From assembly GCA_900317795.1 (NCBI GenBank), contig ONIF01000051.1, positions 1 through 12,091 on the forward strand: 12,091 bases of DNA, in the 5' to 3' direction. The stretch is from an uncultured Eubacteriales bacterium. Lineage in GTDB: Bacteria; Bacillota; Clostridia; Oscillospirales; Acutalibacteraceae. Position numbers and translations under genes: made by a program. Within the stretch, counting starts at the first letter, position 1. Every line of letters starts with the position of its first letter. The notes below the pieces were generated by a model that was not told the origin of the DNA, did no database searches, and saw nothing but the letters and a program-made list of their open reading frames with translations. Positions 5,934-12,091 of this stretch are shown piece by piece.

Positions 5934-7289
5934 TCACTCCGCTGTTTTCTCAGCTTCCGAAGATGTATTTTCTTCTTCCGTCACTTTCTCTTTTTCTTTC
6001 TTTTTCCAAAACTTCTTCTTTTTATTTTTGTTTTCTTCTTCGGTCTGTTGATTTTTGAGAGCCGTTTCCAAAATTTCCGCACGCTTGTTTATCAAATAAT
6101 CCGTTATCACTTCGACAGATTTTCCCCGATATGCCCAAGTTTCCTTTCGGGCATTTTCAATCGCCTCCATATGCGAGCCGTCACGCATAACCGTGTCAAT
6201 AAGTTCCTTTATATTTTCAATGTTATCCGCTGTAAGCTGTCTGCCGATTTTTTCGAGAGTGGTAAAAGTCCAAAGTTCCCCGTCTGTCCAGCAGGCATCA
6301 TAAGGCGACCTGTCAAATGACGTATCCGCATAGATAACGGGCTTGTTGAAAATAAGGGCATATTCAAATATTACTCCCGAAAAGTCTGATATTAAAATAT
6401 CGGAATGCCTTAACACTTCAAAATTGTCATTGTCCCTGTTCCATTCCAATCCGTCACTTTCGGGATATTCCTGCATAAGCTTTTCCATCAATTCCTTTTC
6501 GGAAACGAAAGACTGCGGGTGAGGGCGAATGATGATATGATAGCCTGTTTTTTGGAGAGCGTCAATGATACTTCCTCCATACCTTCCGAATATACTGCTT
6601 TTTCCCCACGAGGGAGCAAGCAGTACAGTTGTTGGGTGTTCGGGGAGAGGTTCGGCATTTTCAAGACGTTTCTGCATGGTGTCGAACCATGTAAGACCGC
6701 CTAACAACAGTTCCTTTGCAGGCAGGTTACGCTTTTTTTCCAATTCCCTCACCTGTTCTATCTGGTAATCACCCGAAAGAAGTACAGCGTCATAATAATC
6801 CAAGCCGAACATACGGTATATCACAATGTCACCCGACGCATGGGGAACGTGTACATAATATTTGACACCTTTGGAACGTTTCCACTGATAAACGTCAAGT
6901 CCGGGAGTTGTGGAAAGCATGATGTCCGCTTTGAGATAATTCAGCTTTCCGAATGCCACATTTCCCTCACCTATGAAAGTGCAGGTTACATATTGATAAT
7001 CTTTTTCAAGTGCGGGGTCGTCGGGCGATGCCGTGAGATAGCTTAAAGGCTGTTCACGGCGTTCAAATTCATCGCATATCGGCTCAAATACATTCCAGTA
7101 ACGCTTACTGTCGGAAAATATCGCAAACGGAATATTATCATTTACATCATTTTTCGCTTTTGCACCGCCCGTCAGCCAAAACTGCATTTTTGAAAACAAC
7201 GCTCTTAAAAGATATACCGCTGCACCTGCAATGCCTATCAAAATCGTAAAAAGCATACTTCCCGTGCCGGGGTCTATATATAAATTCAT
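5934..7289 (-). CDS. CDP-glycerol glycerophosphotransferase (TagB/TagF) family protein, membrane anchored
   Basis: A 451-residue protein. Residues about 12-31 are a hydrophobic N-terminal anchor, then a GT-B-like transferase domain of the teichoic acid primase/polymerase family. Visible motifs are HVPHASGD (147-154), LLGGLTWFD (195-203), LAPSWGKSS (224-232), RPHP (255-258, with a histidine expected at the active site) and SDFSGVIFEYAL (301-312), the last two being the family's signature. These enzymes move a polyol-phosphate from a CDP-activated donor onto a lipid-linked sugar or growing chain on the cytoplasmic membrane face. After about residue 413 the family fold ends and a highly charged tail follows (KNKKKKFWKKKEKEK at about 421-435, then acidic to the C-terminus). 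ATG start with AGGAGA nine bases upstream; 31 bases after the YidC-transferase gene. Next to phosphonate genes, the donor might carry a phosphonate instead of glycerol phosphate; this is inference. Confidence 0.9.
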   Translation of the reverse strand: MNLYIDPGTGSMLFTILIGIAGAAVYLLRALFSKMQFWLTGGAKAKNDVNDNIPFAIFSDSKRYWNVFEPICDEFERREQPLSYLTASPDDPALEKDYQYVTCTFIGEGNVAFGKLNYLKADIMLSTTPGLDVYQWKRSKGVKYYVHVPHASGDIVIYRMFGLDYYDAVLLSGDYQIEQVRELEKKRNLPAKELLLGGLTWFDTMQKRLENAEPLPEHPTTVLLAPSWGKSSIFGRYGGSIIDALQKTGYHIIIRPHPQSFVSEKELMEKLMQEYPESDGLEWNRDNDNFEVLRHSDILISDFSGVIFEYALIFNKPVIYADTSFDRSPYDACWTDGELWTFTTLEKIGRQLTADNIENIKELIDTVMRDGSHMEAIENARKETWAYRGKSVEVITDYLINKRAEILETALKNQQTEEENKNKKKKFWKKKEKEKVTEEENTSSEAEKTAE

Positions 7290-7320
7290 ACCGAAATCTC
7301 CTTTTCAGAAAGTGCAAATA

Positions 7321-10038
7321 TCAATGAAAATCAAGTTCTTTCCAGTTGCCCAGGTCAAAAATATTGTCATGCACGGAATACCAGCGGGAAGGTGCAAAAG
7401 TATTTCCGTCGTTTTGCTCGATGTCCCACAATTCCGACAAAATAAGGGGCTGTTCGCCCTGCTTGGCATCACTGTTGACAGGCTTTCCCGTAAAGGGATT
7501 GACAGGCTCGGAAATAAGCCCTTTCATTGCAAGTACGGGCGTATCGGCATTGGTCATAAATGACATATCCGTTTTAAAGCCCCTGCTGTTGAAGTCCTTG
7601 ACAAGAAAAAGCGGATTATAGTCGAGAACATCTTTAATGCCTCCTGCCGAAAAGTCTGCTATCATATCATCAAAACTGCACAGTTCGGGAGCTCCGTGGT
7701 CGGCAGCAATGATAATCCTTGTATTGTCATAAACACCGTTTTCACGCATATAATCAAACCATTCGCCCATTCTCAGCAAAGCTCCCATATTGATATGATA
7801 ATGTTTCATCTGAAACGGCTCCGTAACATTGGCAGTCACTCCGTTGTATGTAAAACGGTCGGAATGAAGCATATCATACGTCGTATTGTCAACGTAGTAT
7901 GAGGGGGTGTAATCGGGCGTTTGAAGAAGCTGTACTTCATGGGTTGTACTGTTGCTCATCATCAAAAATGTATTGTTTTCGGTTTCTTCGCTCACCGTCA
8001 TGTTTCCGAGATTTTTAAGAACGAAATACGCACCCAAAAAACCGTCATTCATTCCTATATCCTGATGAACTCCGTCATAAGCCTGCCATGCACTTGAAGA
8101 TTTATCATAATATGTACCGTAATTATACAAAAAAGAATGCATGACACACGGACTGATTTTCATAATGCTGTAACAGAAGAAATTTCTCCTCCATACGTCC
8201 TGAAGTTCCATGGCTCGACCGTTTATTTCTTCCTGATGTACCTGACCTTCCTCGACATTATATACTTTCATATCGGGGTATTCGTCAAATATACTTATAT
8301 CGGGCACCCATGAATAGCCTGCATAAGTAGGCTCTATTACCGTCACATCATAGCCGTTTTCATCAAAAAGAACAGGCATCACTTTCAATGCTTCATCATG
8401 CTTGTCGGAAAGCTTTTCCGATGAACGCTTATTCATTTCTTCGGGAGTATATTCATATCCCCCGTACAGTGCGGGAGCACCGAAATTCGTTGCCACTCCA
8501 TACGAAATCGTATTCGGATAGTAGGTAAAACCGTCAAATTTTTCTTTCAGTTCGGGCTTTTCATTGAATATATACGGCAGATAACTGCTGATTGCCCTGT
8601 CCAGCATGAAAACAATCACATTTTGCTTGTTTTTGCTCAGATGTATAATCTTTCCAATATCATCATTTCCCTGTTCTTCAACAGGCTTGTAATTCTCAAC
8701 TGCTTTGAGAATATCGGGTTCTGCCTCCTGTATCTTCGAGGCATTCACTCCCGTCACTCCCGCCACTGCAATGAATAAAGCAATATACAGCGTCTGAACG
8801 GCACGTCTGCTCTTTTTCCATATAAAAAACAGAATAGCCGACACTCCCAATATAACACAAATGTTGATAAAATTTTCCATAAATTCATAAAAAGGACTTC
8901 TCAAAATTTTGAGGTCTGCCGACAGCGTACCCAGATTGGTCGCAAAAAACATATAGTTGATTACCGCACAAACCGAACACATTAAAATCAGTATTTCAAG
9001 AATATTTCTGACAGAGCGGTTGGCAAGATAGTAAATCAGCATGAACCATACCATAAAAAATCCCGATGCCAGCAAAAAAGAATTGACTATATGAAGGAAC
9101 GGGCTGTGATAATCGGAAAGCAAAACAAACTCCATCGGTGATGAAGCAACCACCGATGAGGGAATCAGCAGACCTGTCAGCAGTGTCATAAAAATACATC
9201 CGCTTGCAAACAAACCAAACTTTGGAGTGCGTTCCCGAATGCGTACACGGAGCTTTGCAAAGCGTTTTCCGAAAGATGACTGACCGAAAGAAGAATACTT
9301 TTTGATAAGAGTAACAAGCCAAGGCAGCTGACAAACAAGTCCCACATCAATAAAAAATGTAAGTATTCTGATATTGCCGCTGATAAACACCAATGAAAAT
9401 ATGATGATTGCCGCACCTATCCCCGAAAATACAAAATTGATGACATTATGATTTCCCTTGAACCTCATAATAATATTTTTCACCAGCGAAAACAAATTGT
9501 TGACTGTCCAGTAAAGCACCAGTCCCGACGGAGAATGATACAACAGTACCAAAAACAGTATCGCCATTCCGTAAAGCTGCACTTTATCCCCTATTTTCAG
9601 CATTCTGTCGGGTTCTGCCATGTTTTCGAGAAAGAGAAATGCATTGGAAAGCTCCCCCAAACCCGAAAGATAATTGTACGCTGCAATAAAAAACGGTATC
9701 TCCAATATGAGCGGCAGCAATCCCCTTACCGCATAATACGGCTTATAATCATTCTGGCGATAGTACGTTTGAAGCATCATGAAACGCTCGTTTCCCGAAA
9801 ACGTCTTTTTAATATGCTTTATCCAATGCTCCATACGCTTTTCCTGTTCACGCTCCCTGCTTTGTGCAGCGTCTGCACGGCAGTACAGCGGCAGCAAAAG
9901 AAAATTGACTACCAAACTCAATACAATCACGGATATTCCCGTATTTTTCGTGAACAGCTTTGCATAGAAAAAAACAAACTCATAAATGATAGTAAGCGGT
10001 TCAATAAAAATCTGAAAAACAGCCTGCCCGAATGACAT
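7321..10038 (-). CDS. YidC/Oxa1-like domain fused to LtaS/sulfatase-type extracellular transferase (905 aa)
   Basis: Numbering is from the ATG at 10036-10038. Residues about 10-195 are a YidC/Oxa1-like membrane domain: ISVIVLSLVVNFLLLPLY (35-52), PLILEIPFFIAAYNYL (109-124) and the hallmark SPSGLVLYWTVNNLFS (169-184). About seven further membrane segments follow (near 200-220, 224-245, 275-295, 313-338, 345-365, 389-407, 415-433). The rest (about 434-905) is an extracellular alkaline-phosphatase-superfamily domain like LtaS, sulfatases and phosphoethanolamine transferases: Asp480 in VIVFMLD, Thr517 in GVATNFGAPALYGG as probable nucleophile, His700 in STTHE, and Asp780-His781 in AADHG. It probably transfers a phospho- or phosphono-head group to a surface polymer. 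The frame is open up to a TTG at 10104, but that codon sits at the predicted transcription start and lacks a ribosome binding site. The ATG follows GAGGTG by six bases. First gene of the operon. The conserved groove arginine of YidC is Asn45 here. Confidence 0.9.
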   Translation of the reverse strand: MSFGQAVFQIFIEPLTIIYEFVFFYAKLFTKNTGISVIVLSLVVNFLLLPLYCRADAAQSREREQEKRMEHWIKHIKKTFSGNERFMMLQTYYRQNDYKPYYAVRGLLPLILEIPFFIAAYNYLSGLGELSNAFLFLENMAEPDRMLKIGDKVQLYGMAILFLVLLYHSPSGLVLYWTVNNLFSLVKNIIMRFKGNHNVINFVFSGIGAAIIIFSLVFISGNIRILTFFIDVGLVCQLPWLVTLIKKYSSFGQSSFGKRFAKLRVRIRERTPKFGLFASGCIFMTLLTGLLIPSSVVASSPMEFVLLSDYHSPFLHIVNSFLLASGFFMVWFMLIYYLANRSVRNILEILILMCSVCAVINYMFFATNLGTLSADLKILRSPFYEFMENFINICVILGVSAILFFIWKKSRRAVQTLYIALFIAVAGVTGVNASKIQEAEPDILKAVENYKPVEEQGNDDIGKIIHLSKNKQNVIVFMLDRAISSYLPYIFNEKPELKEKFDGFTYYPNTISYGVATNFGAPALYGGYEYTPEEMNKRSSEKLSDKHDEALKVMPVLFDENGYDVTVIEPTYAGYSWVPDISIFDEYPDMKVYNVEEGQVHQEEINGRAMELQDVWRRNFFCYSIMKISPCVMHSFLYNYGTYYDKSSSAWQAYDGVHQDIGMNDGFLGAYFVLKNLGNMTVSEETENNTFLMMSNSTTHEVQLLQTPDYTPSYYVDNTTYDMLHSDRFTYNGVTANVTEPFQMKHYHINMGALLRMGEWFDYMRENGVYDNTRIIIAADHGAPELCSFDDMIADFSAGGIKDVLDYNPLFLVKDFNSRGFKTDMSFMTNADTPVLAMKGLISEPVNPFTGKPVNSDAKQGEQPLILSELWDIEQNDGNTFAPSRWYSVHDNIFDLGNWKELDFH

Positions 10039-10106
10039 CAAAAGCACCTCGATAATTAAAATATAATTCCTGTCGGTGAATTTCTTAAAAAATTTCACAC
10101 GCAATT

Positions 10107-10135
10107 ATTTTATCACACACATCTGCAAATGTCCA
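10107..10135 (-). promoter_or_regulatory. Promoter of the phosphonate/envelope operon
   Basis: On the minus strand TGGACA (10130-10135), 17 bases, then TAAAAT (10107-10112) preceded by TGA, which adds an extended -10 element. The predicted transcription start is near 10100, giving a leader of about 60 bases before the ATG at 10038. Confidence 0.65.
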
Positions 10136-10156
10136 GGATATATTTTTACTTTGAAC

Positions 10157-10191
10157 AAAAAACGACACAGTCCTTTATACCGACTGTGCCG
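10157..10191 (-). terminator. Terminator of the lactate dehydrogenase gene
   Basis: A 10-bp stem (10163-10172 with 10182-10191, one G-U pair, 9-base loop) followed on the minus strand by six T residues. It begins seven bases after the ldh stop codon and insulates the phosphonate/envelope operon promoter from ldh transcription. Confidence 0.9.
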
Positions 10192-10197
10192 CTTTTA

Positions 10198-11160
10198 TCA
10201 TTCTTCTTCTGTTTCCATCACGTCATGTATGACTGCATGAAGTGTGTCAGCGGATTTCCTTAACTCCTGCTGCTCAAAATAACTCAAATCTATCGGTACA
10301 CTTGATTCCACACCGTTTTTCCCTACGATTGCAGGCATACTCAACGCTACATCATTGATTCCAAGACTGCCATGCTGTATGAACGATACGGGCAAAATCG
10401 ACTTCTCATCTCTCATGATTGCCTCGCATATCCTCTTGACAGACATCGCTATTCCATAGTACGTAGCATGTTTCTTTTCTATTATCTCATACGCACTGTT
10501 CTTTACATCTTCCGCTATCTTCTTCATTGCCGCCTGATGATTGTAATGTCCCCTCATCTCGCAAAAATTATTGATCGGTATTCCCGATACATTTGCACTG
10601 CTCCATGCAGCTATTTCACTGTCACCATGCTCGCCTATGATAAACGCATGGACAGAACGGCTGTCAACATCAAGGTGTTCGCCCAATATAAATTTCAGTC
10701 TTGCCGAATCCAATACCGTTCCCGAACCGAATACCCTGTTTTCCGGATAACCCGACAGCTTTGCTGCCGCATACGTCAGTACATCTACCGGATTTGCCAC
10801 TATCAGAAGTATCGCCTCTTTATTATTCTCCGCTATCTGAGGAATGATGGAACGGAATATCCCTACATTCTTTTTCACCAAGTCCAAACGGGTTTCACCG
10901 GGCTTCTGTCCCGCACCTGCCGTTACAATAATGATTGCTGCGTCCGAAAGGTCTTTGTAATCCCCTGCATATATCGTCATCGGCTTCGCAAACGGCAATC
11001 CATGACTGATATCCAATGCTTCACCCTCTGCTTTGAGGCGGTCTGCGTCTATGAGTACCATCTCCGAAAAAAGTCCGCTCTGCATTAACGCAAATGCCGA
11101 TGCCGCACCCACAAACCCACAACCTACTATTGCCACTTTCCTGTTATTGATACTGCTCAT
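10198..11160 (-). CDS. ldh: L-lactate dehydrogenase
   Basis: An NAD-dependent 2-hydroxyacid dehydrogenase of 320 residues that reduces pyruvate to L-lactate and regenerates NAD+ in fermentation. The Rossmann fold has GCGFVG (13-18) and VLIDAD (35-40, with an acidic residue for NAD). The substrate loop reads AGAGQKPGETR (81-91), with Gln85 where malate dehydrogenases carry Arg; this favours lactate over malate. VANPVDVLTY (121-130), D151-SAR and IGEHGDSE (175-182, catalytic His178) are also in place. ATG start with GGAG eight bases upstream. It is a single-gene unit with its own promoter and terminator, so it is not part of the neighbouring envelope operon. I see no regulatory operator around the promoter beyond A/T-rich sequence. 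Confidence 0.96.
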   Translation of the reverse strand: MSSINNRKVAIVGCGFVGAASAFALMQSGLFSEMVLIDADRLKAEGEALDISHGLPFAKPMTIYAGDYKDLSDAAIIIVTAGAGQKPGETRLDLVKKNVGIFRSIIPQIAENNKEAILLIVANPVDVLTYAAAKLSGYPENRVFGSGTVLDSARLKFILGEHLDVDSRSVHAFIIGEHGDSEIAAWSSANVSGIPINNFCEMRGHYNHQAAMKKIAEDVKNSAYEIIEKKHATYYGIAMSVKRICEAIMRDEKSILPVSFIQHGSLGINDVALSMPAIVGKNGVESSVPIDLSYFEQQELRKSADTLHAVIHDVMETEEE

Positions 11161-11191
11161 AAAATCATCTCCATTACTTTTTATAAAAACT

Positions 11192-11220
11192 ATTATACAC
11201 CAATTTTATATAAAATACAA
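11192..11220 (-). promoter_or_regulatory. Sigma-A-type promoter of ldh
   Basis: TTGTAT (11215-11220), 17 bases, then TATAAT (11192-11197) on the minus strand, about 32 bases before the ldh start. Both hexamers and the spacing are identical to those of the sigma-LRR gene promoter at 3375-3403. Confidence 0.8.
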
Positions 11221-11230
11221 TCATATCTAT

Positions 11231-11267
11231 AAAAAAACAGCCTTGACTTAAAAAAGTCAAAGCCGTT
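11231..11267 (-). terminator. Terminator of rnpB
   Basis: A stem of about 12 bp (11239-11250 with 11255-11266, 4-base loop; G-U pairs form only in the minus-strand RNA) followed by seven T residues on the minus strand. It starts about 14 bases after the end of the RNase P RNA and lies just before the ldh promoter. Confidence 0.85.
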
Positions 11268-11279
11268 TTTTATATGAAA

Positions 11280-11635
11280 GTGGCAGAGTGAAACGATAAG
11301 CCGGGTTCTGTCGTGAACAGCCATCTATCTTGGCAGCCCGTTGCCGGTACTGCTCAATGCCACCTATTCAAAGCCGTCGGGCAGACGTTATTGCTTTACT
11401 GCGGTGTTGCTCCGGATAGGGTTTACAGGCTCCCCCGGTCACCCGAGGGAGCGGTGAGCTCTTACCTCGCCTTTCCACCCTTACCCATGCACGCATGGGC
11501 GGTATATCTCTGTTGCACTTTCCCTGAGGTCGCCCTCGGCGGCCGTTAGCCGTTATCCTTGCCCTGTGGAGCCCGGACTTTCCTCAAATGCAGCCTTTCG
11601 GCTTGCACTCGCAGCTGTTTATCTCACTCCGCCAC
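11280..11635 (-). ncRNA. rnpB: RNase P RNA, bacterial type A
   Basis: The catalytic RNA of RNase P, which removes 5' leaders from tRNA precursors; about 356 nt. The minus strand carries the conserved core segments: GAGGAAAGTCCGGGCTCC near the 5' end, then AGTGCAACAGAGA followed by ACCGCC, and GAACCCGGCTTATCG near the 3' end. The first and last 12 bases pair to form helix P1 (GTGGCGGAGTGA with TCACTCTGCCAC), and this sets the ends. The CAGGGCAAGG and GTGCAACAGAGA blocks match the ancestral type A form seen in Clostridia, not the Bacillus type B. The promoter places transcription start at or within a few bases of the P1 5' end, so little 5' trimming is needed. Confidence 0.97.
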
Positions 11636-11637
11636 GC

Positions 11638-11666
11638 ATTATACCACAATTTCACCCGAATGTCAA
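11638..11666 (-). promoter_or_regulatory. Consensus promoter of rnpB
   Basis: A perfect TTGACA (11661-11666), exactly 17 bases, and a perfect TATAAT (11638-11643) on the minus strand. The predicted start point is around 11631, at the 5' end of the RNase P RNA. It is the only full-consensus promoter noticed in the window and suits a highly expressed RNA. Confidence 0.95.
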
Positions 11667-11899
11667 TCATGAATAAATATGCACTACCCATGTATATTCT
11701 TTAAAAGAATAATAATCACTCAAAAATATGACCGTTTTTCACTTAAAATTTCAGTCAAAAGTGATTTTAATTCTCCACAAATTTCCATCAATCTTTCCAT
11801 TTTTCCGTCAACCCGTGAATAAAATTCCGTTCACCCTCCACAGTAAAAATACCCAATTACATGAAATGACAAATTTTATTTAATTGGAGGTTTTTACTT
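11667..11899. other. AT-rich divergent intergenic region
   Basis: About 230 bases between the rnpB promoter and the plus-strand secreted protein gene. It contains a 17-bp palindrome, tattcttt-a-aaagaata (11695-11711), and a good ribosome binding site (GGAGG, 11886-11890) nine bases before the ATG at 11900. No convincing sigma-A promoter pair for the plus-strand gene was found, although it must start here. No gene or known RNA is seen. Confidence 0.5.
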
Positions 11900-12091
11900 A
11901 TGAAAAAGTCTTTCAAAAAGGCAGGAGCAGCCGTTCTTTCTATGGCAATGCTTCTCTCAATGGGTGCTGTAAGTATGCCCGCTTACGCTGCTGGTAACAC
12001 TATTAAGCCCGCTTCTGTAGAAGTTAGCATTAACAATATCAATACTTGGGCAGATGATGACACTCATCACTATGAATATCTTGATAATTTG
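11900..12091 (+). CDS. Secreted protein, N-terminal fragment (runs off window)
   Basis: The first 64 codons of a plus-strand gene; the rest is outside the window. GGAGG lies nine bases before the ATG. A classical Sec signal peptide is present: basic start (MKKSFKK), hydrophobic core (AVLSMAMLLSMGAVS) and an AYA-A type signal peptidase I site near residue 30. The mature part begins Gly-Asn-Thr-Ile-Lys-Pro and is followed by VEVSINNINTW and an Asp/His-rich stretch. There is no lipobox cysteine. Signal peptides like this are common on surface or pilin-like proteins of gut Clostridia, but too little of the mature protein is visible to assign a family. It is transcribed away from rnpB and is not in an operon with anything else in the window. 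Confidence 0.85.
   Translation, partial: MKKSFKKAGAAVLSMAMLLSMGAVSMPAYAAGNTIKPASVEVSINNINTWADDDTHHYEYLDNL

Noticed and set aside
10198..11160. Malate dehydrogenase
   Set aside because: The substrate-specificity position is Gln (AGAGQKPGETR) rather than Arg, which indicates lactate dehydrogenase.
11313..11549. Plus-strand open frame of 78 codons
   Set aside because: It lies inside the RNase P RNA on the opposite strand; the RNA's conserved core explains the sequence.
11695..11711. AT-rich 17-bp palindrome as an operator for rnpB or the secreted gene
   Set aside because: It consists only of A/T-rich sequence, occurs once in the region and has no adjacent regulator, so chance is a sufficient explanation.
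11800..11890. Promoter for the plus-strand secreted gene (TAAAAT near 11820, or TTTAAT just before the ribosome binding site)
   Set aside because: The first has no -35 hexamer at 16-18 bases, and the second would start transcription inside the ribosome binding site.
1..12091. CRISPR array, tRNA genes, insertion sequences or prophage signs
   Set aside because: No regularly spaced repeats, tRNA-like cloverleaf, transposase or integrase was found on either strand by reading; gene content is ordinary chromosomal with compact operons.

Overview
The window looks like part of the chromosome of an anaerobic, AT-rich Firmicute, most likely a Ruminococcus-type member of the Clostridia (Oscillospiraceae). 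This is inferred from the strong GGAGG-type ribosome binding sites, frequent TTG and GTG starts, BspA-type leucine-rich repeats, a type A RNase P RNA and the style of the secreted and anti-sigma-like N-termini. No taxonomic marker was aligned. Almost everything is on the minus strand; only the last, truncated gene is on the plus strand. Read in the direction of transcription, the minus-strand order is rnpB, ldh, a four-gene envelope/phosphonate operon, a membrane-tethered sigma factor, then an ECF sigma factor with an anti-sigma-like gene.

Right end (about 11170-12091): rnpB has a perfect consensus promoter (TTGACA, 17 nt, TATAAT) and its own terminator. The next minus-strand gene, L-lactate dehydrogenase, has its own promoter and terminator. 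A secreted protein gene starts at 11900 in the opposite direction and runs off the window.

Centre (3422-10135): one promoter (TGGACA, 17 nt, TAAAAT) drives four closely spaced genes that end at a bidirectional-looking terminator. They encode (i) a YidC-like membrane domain fused to an extracellular LtaS/sulfatase-type transferase domain, (ii) a membrane-anchored CDP-glycerol glycerophosphotransferase (TagB/TagF) family protein, (iii) a PEP mutase with an N-terminal cytidylyltransferase domain, and (iv) phosphonopyruvate decarboxylase. The last two make phosphonoacetaldehyde, the committed precursor of aminoethyl- and hydroxyethyl-phosphonate. The first two are of the types that build or decorate teichoic-acid-like polymers. 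The likely purpose is a phosphonate-bearing cell-surface polymer. The transaminase or reductase that would follow is not in the window.

Left end (1-3403): two ECF sigma factor genes. The larger is a single 789-residue protein that joins a complete ECF sigma factor to one membrane segment, a Ser- and Glu-rich stalk and an extracellular leucine-rich-repeat domain, so the regulator and its possible sensor are one chain. It has a housekeeping-type promoter. The smaller is an ordinary ECF sigma factor followed at once by an anti-sigma-like gene with a cytoplasmic segment and a membrane helix, truncated by the window edge. The two units are separated by a 15-bp perfect hairpin with a U-tract.

The most interesting items are the sigma-TM-LRR fusion, the YidC-transferase fusion in which the conserved groove arginine appears to be asparagine, and the combination of these with phosphonate biosynthesis.
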